This document shows positions 45,834 through 55,700 of a stretch of DNA of 64,000 bases, piece by piece. Origin of the DNA: Methylobacterium sp. E-005 (lineage in GTDB: Bacteria; Pseudomonadota; Alphaproteobacteria; Rhizobiales; Beijerinckiaceae); the NCBI RefSeq assembly GCF_022829725.1, contig NZ_JAKSYG010000219.1:1-64000 (forward strand), given 5' to 3'. The stretch's first letter is position 1. The number at the start of each line of letters is the position of its first letter. The notes beneath the pieces were generated by a model. The model searched no databases, was not told the DNA's origin, and saw nothing but the letters and a program-made list of their open reading frames with translations. A program made the position numbers and the translations under genes.

Positions 45834-46835
45834 ATGACCGCCGAAACAGCGCCCCTCGCGCCCGCCCCGGGCACCGCCGACAAGCCGCCGCTGGAGATCC
45901 TGCTCTGCGCCCCACGCGGCTTCTGCGCCGGCGTGGTGCGGGCCATCGACGTGGTGGAGCGGGCCCTCGCCATCTACGGACCGCCCGTCTACGTCCGTCA
46001 TGAGATCGTGCACAACAAGTACGTGGTCGAGAGCCTGAAGCGGAAGGGCGCCGTGTTCGTCCGCGAGCTCGACGAGGTGCCGGATGGCGCCGCCCCGGTG
46101 ATCTTTTCCGCCCACGGCGTGGCGAAGACCGTGCCGGCCAATGCGGATTCCCGCGGGCTCACCACGATCGACGCCACCTGCCCGCTGGTGACCAAGGTCC
46201 ATCGCGAGGCCGAGATCCATCACAAGCGCGGCCGCCACGTGCTGCTGGTCGGCCATTCCGGCCACCCCGAGGTGGTGGGCACGATGGGCCAATTGCCCAA
46301 GGGCTCGATCACCCTGGTGGAGGATCTCGACCAGATCGCCGCCCTGAACCCCGAGAACCCCGACAATCTCGCCTGGGTGACCCAGACCACCCTGTCGGTG
46401 GACGACACAAGGCACATCGTCGAGGCGCTCAAGCAGAAATTCCCGACCATCACCGGGCCGCACAAGGACGACATCTGCTACGCCACCACCAACCGCCAGG
46501 AGGCGGTGAAGCAGGTGGCACCGCTGGTGGACGCGCTGATCGTGGTCGGCTCCTCCAACTCCTCGAACTCGCAGCGCCTGCGCGAGGTCGCCGAGCGGGT
46601 CGGCTGCCCGATCACCCGGCTCGTGCTGCGCGCCGAGGAGATCGACTGGCCGGCCTTCGAGGGGATCCGAAAGCTTGGCCTCACGGCGGGCGCCTCGGCC
46701 CCCGAGGTGCTGGTTGAGGAGATCATCGACGCCTTCGCGGCCCGCTACGACGTGATCGTCGATACGGTCTCGACCGTGATCGAGGATATGGTGTTCCCGC
46801 TGCCGCGGGAGCTGCGCAGCGAGGCCGCCGAGTAG
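45834..46835 (+). CDS. ispH: 4-hydroxy-3-methylbut-2-enyl diphosphate reductase
   Basis: IspH is the last enzyme of the non-mevalonate isoprenoid pathway, making IPP and DMAPP with a 4Fe-4S cluster. The three cluster cysteines are C31 (PRGFCAGV), C116 (DATCPLVTK) and C215 (DDICYATTNRQ). The protein is 333 residues, normal length. It precedes thrB and rnhA, a common alphaproteobacterial order, with a family A repeat in between. Confidence 0.97.
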   Translation: MTAETAPLAPAPGTADKPPLEILLCAPRGFCAGVVRAIDVVERALAIYGPPVYVRHEIVHNKYVVESLKRKGAVFVRELDEVPDGAAPVIFSAHGVAKTVPANADSRGLTTIDATCPLVTKVHREAEIHHKRGRHVLLVGHSGHPEVVGTMGQLPKGSITLVEDLDQIAALNPENPDNLAWVTQTTLSVDDTRHIVEALKQKFPTITGPHKDDICYATTNRQEAVKQVAPLVDALIVVGSSNSSNSQRLREVAERVGCPITRLVLRAEEIDWPAFEGIRKLGLTAGASAPEVLVEEIIDAFAARYDVIVDTVSTVIEDMVFPLPRELRSEAAE

Positions 46836-46869
46836 GCGGCTTCGGGGGCCAGATCTCGGGGACTGCTCC

Positions 46870-47005
46870 CATCCACACCCGCATCCTGAGGTGCCCGCGT
46901 CAGCGGGCCTCGAAGGAGAGTTCCAGGGATCGCGCGGCTGGCGGGAGGGCTCCTTCAAGGCCTGCGCTGCGCTCCGGCACCTCAGGATGAGGGCGCGGGT
47001 TGGAT
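46870..47005. repeat. Palindromic repeat family A, copy 2
   Basis: Left arm GCATCCTGAGGTGC, right arm GCACCTCAGGATGAGG, with inner CCTCGAAGG/CCTTCAAGG. It fills the ispH-thrB gap and supplies a spurious upstream ATG in frame with thrB. Confidence 0.9.
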
Positions 47006-47045
47006 GACCCGCACCGTCCGTGACTTCCAACCCGAGCGCGAACAC

Positions 47046-48011
47046 GTGGCCGTCTACACCGAGGTATCCGACGTGGCGCTCGCCGACTTCCTGTCGGCCT
47101 ACGCGATCGGCAGCCTGCTCTCCTTCAAGGGCATCGCCGAGGGCGTCGAGAACTCGAATTTTTTCCTGCACACCACCGGCGGCAGCTATATTCTGACGCT
47201 CTACGAGAAGCGGGTGCGGGAAGCCGACCTGCCGTTCTTTATCGGACTGATGGAGCACCTCTCGGCCCGGGGCCTCGCCTGCCCGCAGCCGGTGCGGGAT
47301 CGGGCCGGCCAGGCCCTCGGCCAGCTCTGCGGCCGGCCCGCCGCGATCGTGAGTTTTTTGGAGGGTGTCTCGGTCAAGGCGCCGGGCGTCGAGCATTGCC
47401 GGGAACTCGGCCGGGCGCTGGCCGCACTGCACGCCGCCGGCCGCGACTTTCCGATGGTCCGGGAGAACAATCTTTCGGTGTCGTCCTGGCGGCCCCTCTT
47501 CGCGCAAGGGGAGGCCCAGGCCGATTCGGTCGAGCCCGGCCTCGCGGAACGCACCCGGGCCGACCTTGCCTTCCTGGAGGCGCATTGGCCGCACAACCTA
47601 CCGGGCGGGGTGATCCACGCAGATCTTTTCACCGACAACGTGTTCTTTATCGGCGACGCCCTGTCGGGCCTGATCGACTTCTACTTCGCCTGCACGGATG
47701 CCTTCGCGTACGACATCGCGGTCTGCCTCAACGCGTGGTGCTTCGATCCCGACGGCACCTTCCACCGCGACATGGCGACGGCCCTGTTTGCTGGCTACGA
47801 GGCTGTGCGACCGCTGGAACCGGCCGAGGTCGCGGCCCTGCCGATCCTGTGCCGGGGGGCGGCGCTCCGCTTCATGCTGACCCGGCTGGTCGACTGGCTG
47901 AACGTGCCCCCGGGCGCCCTGGTCAAGCCGAAGGACCCGCGGGAATTCGATCGCCGGCTCACCTTCCACCGGCAGGCGCGGGACGCGCAGGATTACGGGC
48001 GGCAGGGCTGA
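47046..48011 (+). CDS. thrB: Homoserine kinase (type II)
   Basis: A 321-residue kinase with the aminoglycoside-phosphotransferase fold used for threonine synthesis in many alphaproteobacteria. The catalytic loop is VIHADLFTDNVF and the metal-binding IDFYFACTDAFAYD follows. The start is taken as GTG at 47046 (MAVYTEVSDVAL), which matches the usual N-terminus; an ATG at 47004 is in frame but lies in the repeat. Eight bases separate it from rnhA. Confidence 0.94.
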   Translation: MAVYTEVSDVALADFLSAYAIGSLLSFKGIAEGVENSNFFLHTTGGSYILTLYEKRVREADLPFFIGLMEHLSARGLACPQPVRDRAGQALGQLCGRPAAIVSFLEGVSVKAPGVEHCRELGRALAALHAAGRDFPMVRENNLSVSSWRPLFAQGEAQADSVEPGLAERTRADLAFLEAHWPHNLPGGVIHADLFTDNVFFIGDALSGLIDFYFACTDAFAYDIAVCLNAWCFDPDGTFHRDMATALFAGYEAVRPLEPAEVAALPILCRGAALRFMLTRLVDWLNVPPGALVKPKDPREFDRRLTFHRQARDAQDYGRQG

Positions 48012-48018
48012 GGACCGC

Positions 48019-48492
48019 ATGAGCACCGACGTGACCGAACCCGCGGCCGAGGCGACGCGGGTCAAGATCTACACGGACGGCGCCTGCTCGGGAAATCCCG
48101 GGCCCGGGGGCTGGGGCGCGATCCTGATCTTCGGCGATACCCGGAAGGAGCTGTCCGGCGGGGAGGCCCACACCACCAACAACCGCATGGAGATCCTGGC
48201 GGCGATCGAGGCGCTGGAGGCGCTGAAGCGCCCCTGCCGGGTCGACCTGTTCACGGACTCGCAGTACCTGCGCCAGGGCGTCACCAGCTGGATTCACAAC
48301 TGGAAGGCGCGGGGCTGGCGCACCGCCGACAAGAAGCCCGTGAAGAACGAGGATCTCTGGCGCCGCATCGACGCCGCCCGGGAGCGCCACGAGGTGGCGT
48401 GGCACTGGGTGAAGGGGCACGCCAGCGACCCGCTTAACAATAGGGTGGACGCGCTGGCAGTGGCGGCGATGCTGCCGTTCAAGCGTCGGTGA
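48019..48492 (+). CDS. rnhA: Ribonuclease HI
   Basis: A 157-residue enzyme that cuts RNA in RNA-DNA hybrids. The catalytic residues are D20 (YTDGACSGNPG), E58 (NNRMEIL), D80 (FTDSQY) and D144 (NNRVDAL), with H134 in KGHAS. It has a short N-terminal extension. Last gene of the ispH-thrB-rnhA set. Confidence 0.97.
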   Translation: MSTDVTEPAAEATRVKIYTDGACSGNPGPGGWGAILIFGDTRKELSGGEAHTTNNRMEILAAIEALEALKRPCRVDLFTDSQYLRQGVTSWIHNWKARGWRTADKKPVKNEDLWRRIDAARERHEVAWHWVKGHASDPLNNRVDALAVAAMLPFKRR

Positions 48493-48585
48493 GGGCGGGT
48501 TTGGCACCGGACCTCGCAAGACGCCCGGTCATCGGAAGTCCTGCGACTGCATAGCCGGTGCCGCGGGAATTTTAGTAAGGACTTG

Positions 48586-48871
48586 TCACCCCGACCAAGG
48601 TGGCTTTTGCAGAGCGGCGTGCAGGACGCGAAGAATTTGCACGGCGCTATCATCGACCTTGTACGATGATGTACCTGCGGTGCACGCTCATCTCGCGGGT
48701 GCCCGCGACCCGACCCCGCCGACCGAGCGCGGGATGATCTACCAAGCGGGCAGCCTTCTCAGTGAACCGCTTATCGAATGCGAGGGCAGCCGCCGGATTG
48801 TCGGCTTCGATATAATCGTAGATGGCGTCGTGGTCCTGAAGCGCTTCCAGCGTCCCGACCAACGCCTTCAT
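48586..48871 (-). pseudogene. RelE/ParE-family toxin broken by a frameshift
   Basis: The first frame (48650-48871) encodes IYDYIEADNPAAALAFDKRF and ends HRRYIIVQGR, stopping early at 73 residues. Immediately afterwards another frame gives YKVDDSAVQILRVLHAALQK then PPWSG and stop at 48586. This is the missing C-terminal strand of ParE toxins. A two-base loss near 48665 explains the break (RYIIVYKVDD expected). The toxin is therefore probably inactive. It overlaps its antitoxin gene by four bases. Confidence 0.85.
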
Positions 48872-49155
48872 TTTGCGGCGTCGAGTCGCCGCTGCGTGGC
48901 TGCCCGCTTGGCAGCGAACCGCTCTTCAACATGCTCGGCGGAGTCGACACGGCCGCTCTCGGCAGAATCCAGCCCGATCTGAACCTGCCGGCGAAACCAA
49001 GCATCATGCTCGGTTTCGTCCCGTTGCTGTTGGACATACGCGTGCATGAATTCACGCAAGAGCTGAGCGCTGTTGCGATTCCGATCCTGTGCTGCCTGAG
49101 AAAATGCGGTCTTCAGGATTTCATCGACCTGAAAGGTAAACGTCGCATCGCCCAA
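48868..49155 (-). CDS. Antitoxin of a ParE-type module
   Basis: A 95-residue protein starting FTFQVDEILKTAFSQAAQDR, the ribbon-helix-helix pattern, with a charged helical tail (YVQQQRDETEHDAWFRRQVQ). It is coupled to the broken toxin by ATGA. It appears intact and could still neutralise related toxins elsewhere in the genome. Confidence 0.8.
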   Translation of the reverse strand: MGDATFTFQVDEILKTAFSQAAQDRNRNSAQLLREFMHAYVQQQRDETEHDAWFRRQVQIGLDSAESGRVDSAEHVEERFAAKRAATQRRLDAAK

Positions 49156-49278
49156 AGTCGTCGTCCCAAGCTCGACGGATCATCTCCGATGATCGCTGGA
49201 TGCTAACACGTTGGAGCCGTCTGGAAAACGGCCGGGTCCGAATGCCTGGTCGCGAGACACGGCACAGGTCCTCGCTTT

Positions 49279-50805
49279 TCAATCCGTCTCCCCATCCAAC
49301 CCCAACCAGTGCCGGCCGTCCCGGGCCAGGAGCTCGTCGGCCTCCTTGGGGCCGGTGCTTCCCGCGGGATAGATTTTGACATCCGCCTGCGGCCAGCCCT
49401 TGAGCAGCGGGTCCACCGCCGCCCAGCCGGCCTCGATGTTGTCGGCCCGCTGGAACAGCGTCGCGTCGCCGGTCATGCAATCGTAGAGCAGGGTCTCGTA
49501 GCCGACATTCGGCGTATCGGCGAAAAAATCCTTGTAGCGGAAGCCGGAGCGCACCCGGCCGATCTTCATCTGCGGCCCCGGTACCTTCACGTTGAACTCG
49601 GTGCTCACCCCATGGTCGGGGTCGATCAGGATCCGCATCACGGTCGGCCCCAGATCGGCGGTCGGCGTGTCCTCGAACATCTTGAAGGGAGCCGGTTTGA
49701 ACAGCACCGCAATCTCGGTGCGCCGCCCGGTCATCCGCTTGCCGGTGCGGATGTAGAAGGGCACGCCCGCCCAGCGCCAGTTCTCGATGTGGAGCTTCAG
49801 GGCGATATAGGTCTCGGTGACCGAATCCTTGGCCACATGCGGCTCGTCCCGATAGGCGGGCACGTCGCGCCCCTCCGAGGTCCCGGCCGTGTACTGGCCG
49901 CGGACCGCATCCTCCGGCGGGATCGGCCGCACGGCCTCGGCGAGCTTGGCCTTCTCGGTGCGCACGGCCTCCGCGTCGAAGGAGTTCGGCGGCTCCATGC
50001 CGACCATGCAGAGGAGCTGGAACATGTGGTTGGGCACCATGTCGCGCAGCGCACCCGTCGGCTCGTAGAACCCGCCGCGCTCCTCGACGCCCACCGTCTC
50101 GGCCGCCGTGATCTGGATGCTGTCGATGTATTCCCGCCGCCAGACCGGCTCCAGCAACCCGTTGGCGAAGCGGAACGCCATGATCGACTGGACGGTCTCC
50201 TTTCCGAGGAAATGGTCGATCCGGTAGAACTGGCTCTCGTCGCCCTGCTTGAGGATGCGGGCGTTGAGTTCCCGGGCCGAGGCGAGGTCGGAGCCGAACG
50301 GTTTCTCGATCACGACGCGTCGGAAGGTGTCGCCCTCTTGGCGGAGCAGGCCGGCTTGACCCAGCCCGTCCACGATCGTTCCGAAGAAGCGCGCCGCCAC
50401 CGCGCAGTAGAACACCGCGTTGCCGGTGACCTTCTGCTTCACGGCCTCGAAGGTCTCGGGCTTCTCGAAATCGCCCTTCAGGTAGTGCAGGCGCTCGCGG
50501 ATGAAGCCCCAGCTCGTTTGATCGATATGGTCGGCGTGGAACTCCGAGGTCGGGTCCTTGCTGAACGCCTCCAGGGTCTGGGTGAGGTTGTCGCGCAGCG
50601 ACTCATCGGTGCCCTCGCCGTGGTCGACACCGAGGATCGAGAAGCCCGGATCCAACAGTCCCGCACCCGCGAGATTGTAGAGGGAGGGCATCAGCAGGCG
50701 CTTGGTCAGGTCGCCCCCCGCGCCGAAGATCACCAGCGTGCAGGGCGGCGCCGGCTTGGTGCCGCAGGCCGCATCGTTCTTGAGGGCTGTCGTCTGCTCG
50801 GCCAT
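49279..50805 (-). CDS. zwf: Glucose-6-phosphate 1-dehydrogenase
   Basis: A 508-residue enzyme that oxidises glucose 6-phosphate, feeding the pentose phosphate and Entner-Doudoroff routes. NADP site GAGGDLTKR near residue 28, active-site RIDHFLGKE near residue 195, and the conserved RIQ-like SIQITAAETVGVEERGGFYE. The ATG at 50805 has a CAGGAG ribosome site. No pgl or edd gene is adjacent. Upstream lies a family B repeat. Confidence 0.97.
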   Translation of the reverse strand: MAEQTTALKNDAACGTKPAPPCTLVIFGAGGDLTKRLLMPSLYNLAGAGLLDPGFSILGVDHGEGTDESLRDNLTQTLEAFSKDPTSEFHADHIDQTSWGFIRERLHYLKGDFEKPETFEAVKQKVTGNAVFYCAVAARFFGTIVDGLGQAGLLRQEGDTFRRVVIEKPFGSDLASARELNARILKQGDESQFYRIDHFLGKETVQSIMAFRFANGLLEPVWRREYIDSIQITAAETVGVEERGGFYEPTGALRDMVPNHMFQLLCMVGMEPPNSFDAEAVRTEKAKLAEAVRPIPPEDAVRGQYTAGTSEGRDVPAYRDEPHVAKDSVTETYIALKLHIENWRWAGVPFYIRTGKRMTGRRTEIAVLFKPAPFKMFEDTPTADLGPTVMRILIDPDHGVSTEFNVKVPGPQMKIGRVRSGFRYKDFFADTPNVGYETLLYDCMTGDATLFQRADNIEAGWAAVDPLLKGWPQADVKIYPAGSTGPKEADELLARDGRHWLGLDGETD

Positions 50806-50881
50806 GGCCCTGGCTCCTGTCCGGCTGCGCTGCAGCAAACCGGCGGGACAACCCGCCGCGGTGAGGCGCGTTCCGACCAAC

Positions 50882-51027
50882 GGGATCCCAAAGGGCCGAA
50901 GCCCTTTGGTGGGGTGTCGGGGTGAAACCCCGGCATACGGATCCTGGGCCCCCAGGAGGGGACCCAGGATCCGTACAGCAGGGCGCTGCCCTGCACCCGC
51001 AAAAGGGACGCGTCCCTTTTGAAACCC
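50882..51027 (+). repeat. Multi-hairpin repeat family B, copy 5 (longest)
   Basis: Begins GGGATCCCAAAGGGC and ends GAAACCC; includes CCAAAGGGC/GCCCTTTGG, GTCGGGGTGAAACCCCGGC, a long ACGGATCCTGGG...CCCAGGATCCGT hairpin, CAGGGC/GCCCTG and AAAAGGGACGCGTCCCTTTT. Lies between the outer-membrane channel gene and zwf, both leftward. Confidence 0.9.
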
Positions 51028-51044
51028 AGGACCGCCCGCCGGGC

Positions 51045-52580
51045 CTACTCGTCGGGGCGGACCGCCTGACCGCCCCGGTCGATCGGGAGACTCGGGCCCT
51101 TCAGCTCGGAATCGCTCGGCAGGGAGCGCACGTCCCAGCCGCCGCCGAGCGCCCGGATCAGCGTCACCGCCGCGGTGAAGCGGCTGAGCCGGACCTGAAG
51201 GGCGTTGATCTCGTTGGTCACCAGCAGGCCCTGCGCGGTCACCACGGTGGTGAAGTTCTGGGTGCCGGCCCGGTATTCGTTGAGCGTGATCTCCACCGCC
51301 TTGCGCGACAGCTCGACCGCCTTGTCCTGTGCGGTCTGCTGCTGGCCGAGGATGCGCAGGGCCGCCATCTGGTTCTCGACCTCCGCGTAGGCGGCGAGCA
51401 CCACCTGGCGGTAATTGGCCACCTGCGCGTCGTAGGCGGCCTCGGCCGAGCGCAGGGCCGCCGTGCGGGCGCCGCCGTCGAACAGCACCTCGCTGGCCGA
51501 GCCCGCCACCGACCAGAACTGGTTGGCGGCCGAGAACAGGCCGGTGCGGGTCAGTCCCGAGACGCCGCCCTGGGCCGAGATCGTCACGGTGGGGAAGAAG
51601 GCGGCCACCGCGACCCCGATGCGCTCGCTCTGCGCCTGGACGAGGCGCTCGGCCTGGGCGACGTCGGGGCGCCGCTCCAGCAGATCGCCCGGGATCCCGA
51701 CCGGCACGGCGGGGGGATTCCGGCTGATGCCGGAGACCGGGATCGACACCTCGGAGGGCGGGCGCCCGATCAGGGTGGCGATGGCGTTCACGTACTGCAC
51801 CCGGGTCAGCCGCACCGCGATGGCCTGGGCCTCGATGGTCTGGACCTGGGTCTGGGCCGTGATCACGTCGGACCGGGCGGCCACACCCGCGGCGTACTGG
51901 TTCTCGGTGATCTGCGCGGTCTTCCTGAAGTTCTCGACATTCTCGTCGAGCACCTTCTGGAGGGAATCGGCGTAGCGGACGGTCAGGTAATCGGCCGCCA
52001 CCTCGGCCTGGATGGTGAGGCGGGTCAGCGCGATCGTGGCGGCATCGGATTGCGCCAGCGCCGCCTCGCTCTCGATCGTGCGGCGCGTGCCGCCGAACAG
52101 ATCGAGCTGCCAGCTCGCTTGGCCCACCAGGGACTCGCTCGTGCGCACGGTGCTGCCGCTGGCAGCGCGGGTGATGCTCGGGGCGCCGATCACCGTCGGG
52201 TACAGGGCGGCCTGCGCGGAGGCGACCAGCGCCCGGGCCTGCCGATAGTTCGCCACCGCCTGCCGCAGCGACTGGTTGTCGACGTCGACGAGGCGGATCA
52301 GCCGGTCGAGATTCGGATCCCGGAAGACCCGCCACCAGTCGCCGCGCTCGACGGCATCACTCGGCCGCGCCTCGCGGAACCCCTTCTTGCGAGCCGCGAT
52401 ATAGGCCGGGCTGTCCTCCCGGACCCCGCCCTGCTTGTAGCCGAGCGGTGTCTCCACGGAGGGCCGGGAATAGTCGGGGCCGACGACACAGCCCGCGAGG
52501 AGCGGGGCAGCGAGGAGGAGGGCGGCAAAGGTGTGAAGCCGACGGTCGGCAGGAGGCGCACCTCCCACCCTGAACCTCAT
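51045..52580 (-). CDS. RND efflux outer-membrane lipoprotein (NodT/OprM-like)
   Basis: An outer-membrane factor of the TolC/NodT type. The lipoprotein signal ends AALLLAAPLLAGC, so the mature protein begins at that cysteine. Two repeated helical parts contain SWQLDLFGGTRR and the GDLLERRPDVAQAE signature. The frame is open upstream to an ATG at 52754 that overlaps the pump gene stop by four bases. The 140-base repeat A copy 3 lies between that ATG and the signal. The ATG at 52580, inside the repeat arm (CAGGATGAGG), gives a normal 30-residue lipoprotein signal and is chosen. The original start was probably 52754. Confidence 0.85.
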   Translation of the reverse strand: MRFRVGGAPPADRRLHTFAALLLAAPLLAGCVVGPDYSRPSVETPLGYKQGGVREDSPAYIAARKKGFREARPSDAVERGDWWRVFRDPNLDRLIRLVDVDNQSLRQAVANYRQARALVASAQAALYPTVIGAPSITRAASGSTVRTSESLVGQASWQLDLFGGTRRTIESEAALAQSDAATIALTRLTIQAEVAADYLTVRYADSLQKVLDENVENFRKTAQITENQYAAGVAARSDVITAQTQVQTIEAQAIAVRLTRVQYVNAIATLIGRPPSEVSIPVSGISRNPPAVPVGIPGDLLERRPDVAQAERLVQAQSERIGVAVAAFFPTVTISAQGGVSGLTRTGLFSAANQFWSVAGSASEVLFDGGARTAALRSAEAAYDAQVANYRQVVLAAYAEVENQMAALRILGQQQTAQDKAVELSRKAVEITLNEYRAGTQNFTTVVTAQGLLVTNEINALQVRLSRFTAAVTLIRALGGGWDVRSLPSDSELKGPSLPIDRGGQAVRPDE

Positions 52581-52700
52581 CCTGAGGTGCCGGAGCGCAG
52601 CAAAGGCCGCGAAGGAGCCCTCCAGCCAGCCGCGCGACTCTTGGAGGCCTCCTTCGAGGCGGCTTCGCCGCACCTCAGGATGAGGGTGCGGGTTGGGCCG
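52561..52700. repeat. Palindromic repeat family A, copy 3, inside a coding frame
   Basis: Left arm CCTCATCCTGAGGTGC, right arm GCACCTCAGGATGAGG, inner GGAGCCCTCCAG and GGAGGCCTCC types. It is inserted in frame in the 5' part of the outer-membrane factor gene. Confidence 0.9.
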
Positions 52701-52727
52701 ACCCGCGCGCACGACCGCGGCCGCCGA

Positions 52728-52743
52728 TGTTTCACGTGAAACC
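52728..52743. promoter_or_regulatory. parS centromere-like site (ParB-binding)
   Basis: TGTTTCACGTGAAACC matches the ParB site TGTTTCACGTGAAACA at 15 of 16 positions, and the inner 14 bases are a perfect palindrome. It falls at codons 4-9 of the frame that begins at 52754. parS sites cluster near the origin, which fits the candidate oriC 24 kb away. Confidence 0.85.
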
Positions 52744-52750
52744 TTAACCA

Positions 52751-55700
52751 TCATTCTCCGGCCGGCAGGGCCGCTTCTCCGCCCCGTCCGGCGCGCCTGC
52801 GGCGGTCGAGCACCCTGTGCCTCAATCGGTCAAGGGTGAGATACACGACGGGGGTGGTGTAGAGCGTCAGGATCTGGCTCACGATCAATCCGCCCACGAT
52901 GGCGATGCCCAGCGGCCGGCGCAGCTCCGCGCCTTCGCCGGTGCCCAGGATCAGCGGCACCGCGCCGAGCATCGCCGCCAGCGTGGTCATCATGATCGGC
53001 CGGAAGCGCAGGAGACAGGCCTCCCGGATCGCATCCACGGGATTCGCGCCCCGGGTCCGCTCGGAATCGATCGCCACGTCGATCATCATGATCGCGTTCT
53101 TCTTCACGATGCCGATCAACAGGAACACGGCGATCAGCGCGATGATGGTGAAGTCGGTCCCGGTCACCAGCAGGGCCAGCACCGCGCCGACGCCGGCCGA
53201 GGGGAGGGTGGAGAGGATCGTGAGCGGGTGCACGAAGCTCTCGTACAGGATCCCCAGCACCGCGTAGACCGCCAGGATCGCCGCCAGGATCAGCAGCGGC
53301 TGGCGCGAGGCCGAGGCGACGTAGTTCTTGGCGGCGCCGGCATACTCGCCGTGGATCGTGGCCGGCAGGTGCAGGGAGGCCATCGCCCGGTCGATGGCGT
53401 CGGTCGCGTCCGACAGGCTCTTGCCCGGGGCGAGGTTGAACGAGATCGTGGTCGCCACGAACAGGCCCTGGTGGCTGACCTGCGTGGGCGCGTTGCCGGG
53501 CTCGATCCGCGCGAAGGCCGAGAGCGGAACCATGGTCTCCTTGGCGGCCGAGACCGGGGCGCTCGACGAGGCCCCGCCCTTCGAGGCCGCGATGGCGTTG
53601 GAGGAGGCGTTGCGGGCGGAATCCGACGCGATGGCGGCGGCGTTCGAGGCGGTGTCGGCCGTACTGGCGGAGGCGGCCGCCGCGGCGGCGCCCGTGCTCC
53701 CGGTCGCACCGCCGACCGCCCCCGAGCCGGCGGCGGCGCCGGACGCGGAGGCCGCACTGCCCGGGCTGCTGGTGCCGGTCGCCGCGTTGGTGTTGACGCC
53801 GCCCGCCGCCGCCACGGTGCCGGCCACCGCGTTGGTGGTCGCCGAGCCGGCCGCGTTGCCGCCGGAGGTCGAGACGTAGATCTGCTTGAGCGTCTCCGGG
53901 GTCTCCAGGTAGCGCGGCGCGATCTCCATCACGACGTGATACTGGTTCAGCGGATTGTAGATCGTCGAGACCTGCCGCTGGCCGAAGGCGTCGTAGAGGG
54001 TGTTGTCGATCTTGTTCGGCGTGATGCCGTAGCGGAAGGCGGTGTTGCGGTCGATCACGACCCGGCTCTCCAGCCCGCCCTCCTGCTGGTCGGAGGTCAC
54101 GTCCGCGAAAGTCGGGTCCTTCTGCAGGGCCGCCACCAGCTTCGGGGCGGCGGCGAACAGCTCCTCGGGGGTGTCGCCCTGGAGGGTGTACTGGTACTGG
54201 GCGAAGCTCTGGCGGCCGCCCATCTGCAGGTCCTGCCGGGGGAAGACGTAGAGGCGCGCCCCCGCGACCTGCGCGAGCTTCGGCCGTAGCCGCGCCATCA
54301 CGGTAGAGATCGGCGCCCGTTCGTTGAGGGGTTTGAGGCCGACGAACACGTTGGCCGAGTTGGTGCCGCGCCCGCCCGTGAAGCCCACGACGCTTTCAAT
54401 CGCCGGGTCCGCGCCAACGATTGCGGCCGCCTGCTTGAGCTTCTGCTCCATTGACTGGAACGAGATGCGCTGGTCGGCCTGGACGCCGCCCATCATCTGG
54501 CCGGTATCCTGCTCGGGGAAGAAGCCCTTCGGCACGGTGATGTAGAGGTAGACGTTGAGCCCGACCGTGGCGAGCAGGGTCAGCAGCACGAGGCGTGGAT
54601 GGGCGAGCGCCACCTCCAGCGTCCGCGCATAGGCACCTAGCAGCCGGGAGAAGCCGCCCTCCAGCATCCGGATCACAAGGTTCGGCCGGCGCCCCGCCGG
54701 AGGTTCGCCGTTGGGGCCGTGCCCCTCGGCCCGGAGCAACCGGGCGCACATCATCGGCGTGGTCGTGAGCGAGAGAACCAAGGAAATCAGGATCGACAGC
54801 GACAGGGTCACCGAAAATTCCTGGAAGATGCGGCCGACGAGGCCGCCCATCAGCAGGATCGGCAGGAACACCGCGATGAGCGACAGGCTCATCGAGATCA
54901 CCGTGAAGCCGACCTCCCGGGCGCCGATCAAAGCCGCCTGGAGCCGGGGCTTGCCCTCCTCGATGTGGCGCTGGACGTTCTCCAGCACCACGATGGCGTC
55001 GTCGACCACGAAGCCGGTGCCGATGATCAGCGCGGTGAGCGACAGGATGTTGAGCGAGTAGCCGAGCAGGTACATCGCCGAGAAGGTGCCGATGATCGAG
55101 ATCGGCACCGCCACCGCCGGGATCAGCGTGGCCCGCCAGGAGCGCAGGAAGCCGAACACCACCAGGATCACGAGGCCGACCGCCACCAGCAGGGTCTCCT
55201 CGGTGGCCGAGAGGGAGGCGCGGATCGTGGCGCTGCGGTCGCCGGTGAGCTTGATGTCGATGCCGCCGGGGAGCGCCGCGGTGATCTGCGGCAGGGCCTC
55301 CTTTACGGCCTTGATGGTCTCGACCACGTTGGCGCCGGGCTGCTTGTAGACGAACAGCAGCACGCCGGCCTTGCCGTTGACGATGCCGAGGTTGCGCTTG
55401 TCCTCGACCCCGTCGAGCACCTGGCCGACATCGGTGAGCTTCACCGCGGCGCCGTTGCGGTAGGCCACGATGATGTCGCGGTAATCGGCGGCCTTGCGGC
55501 CCTGGTCGTTGGCGTAGAGCTGGTAGCGGCGCTCGCCCGCGTCGATCTCGCCCTTGGGCGAGTTGGCGTTGGCGGAGGCCAAGGCCGCGCGGATGCCCTC
55601 GAGGCCGATGCCGTAATTGAACAGGGCGGTGGGATCGAGTTCCACCCGCACCGCCGGCAGGGACGAGCCGCCGATGTCGACGTTGCCGACGCCCGGCAGC

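Noticed and set aside
45768..47594. 608-codon minus-strand frame opposite ispH and thrB
   Set aside because: Antisense shadow of two well-recognised genes; no motif.
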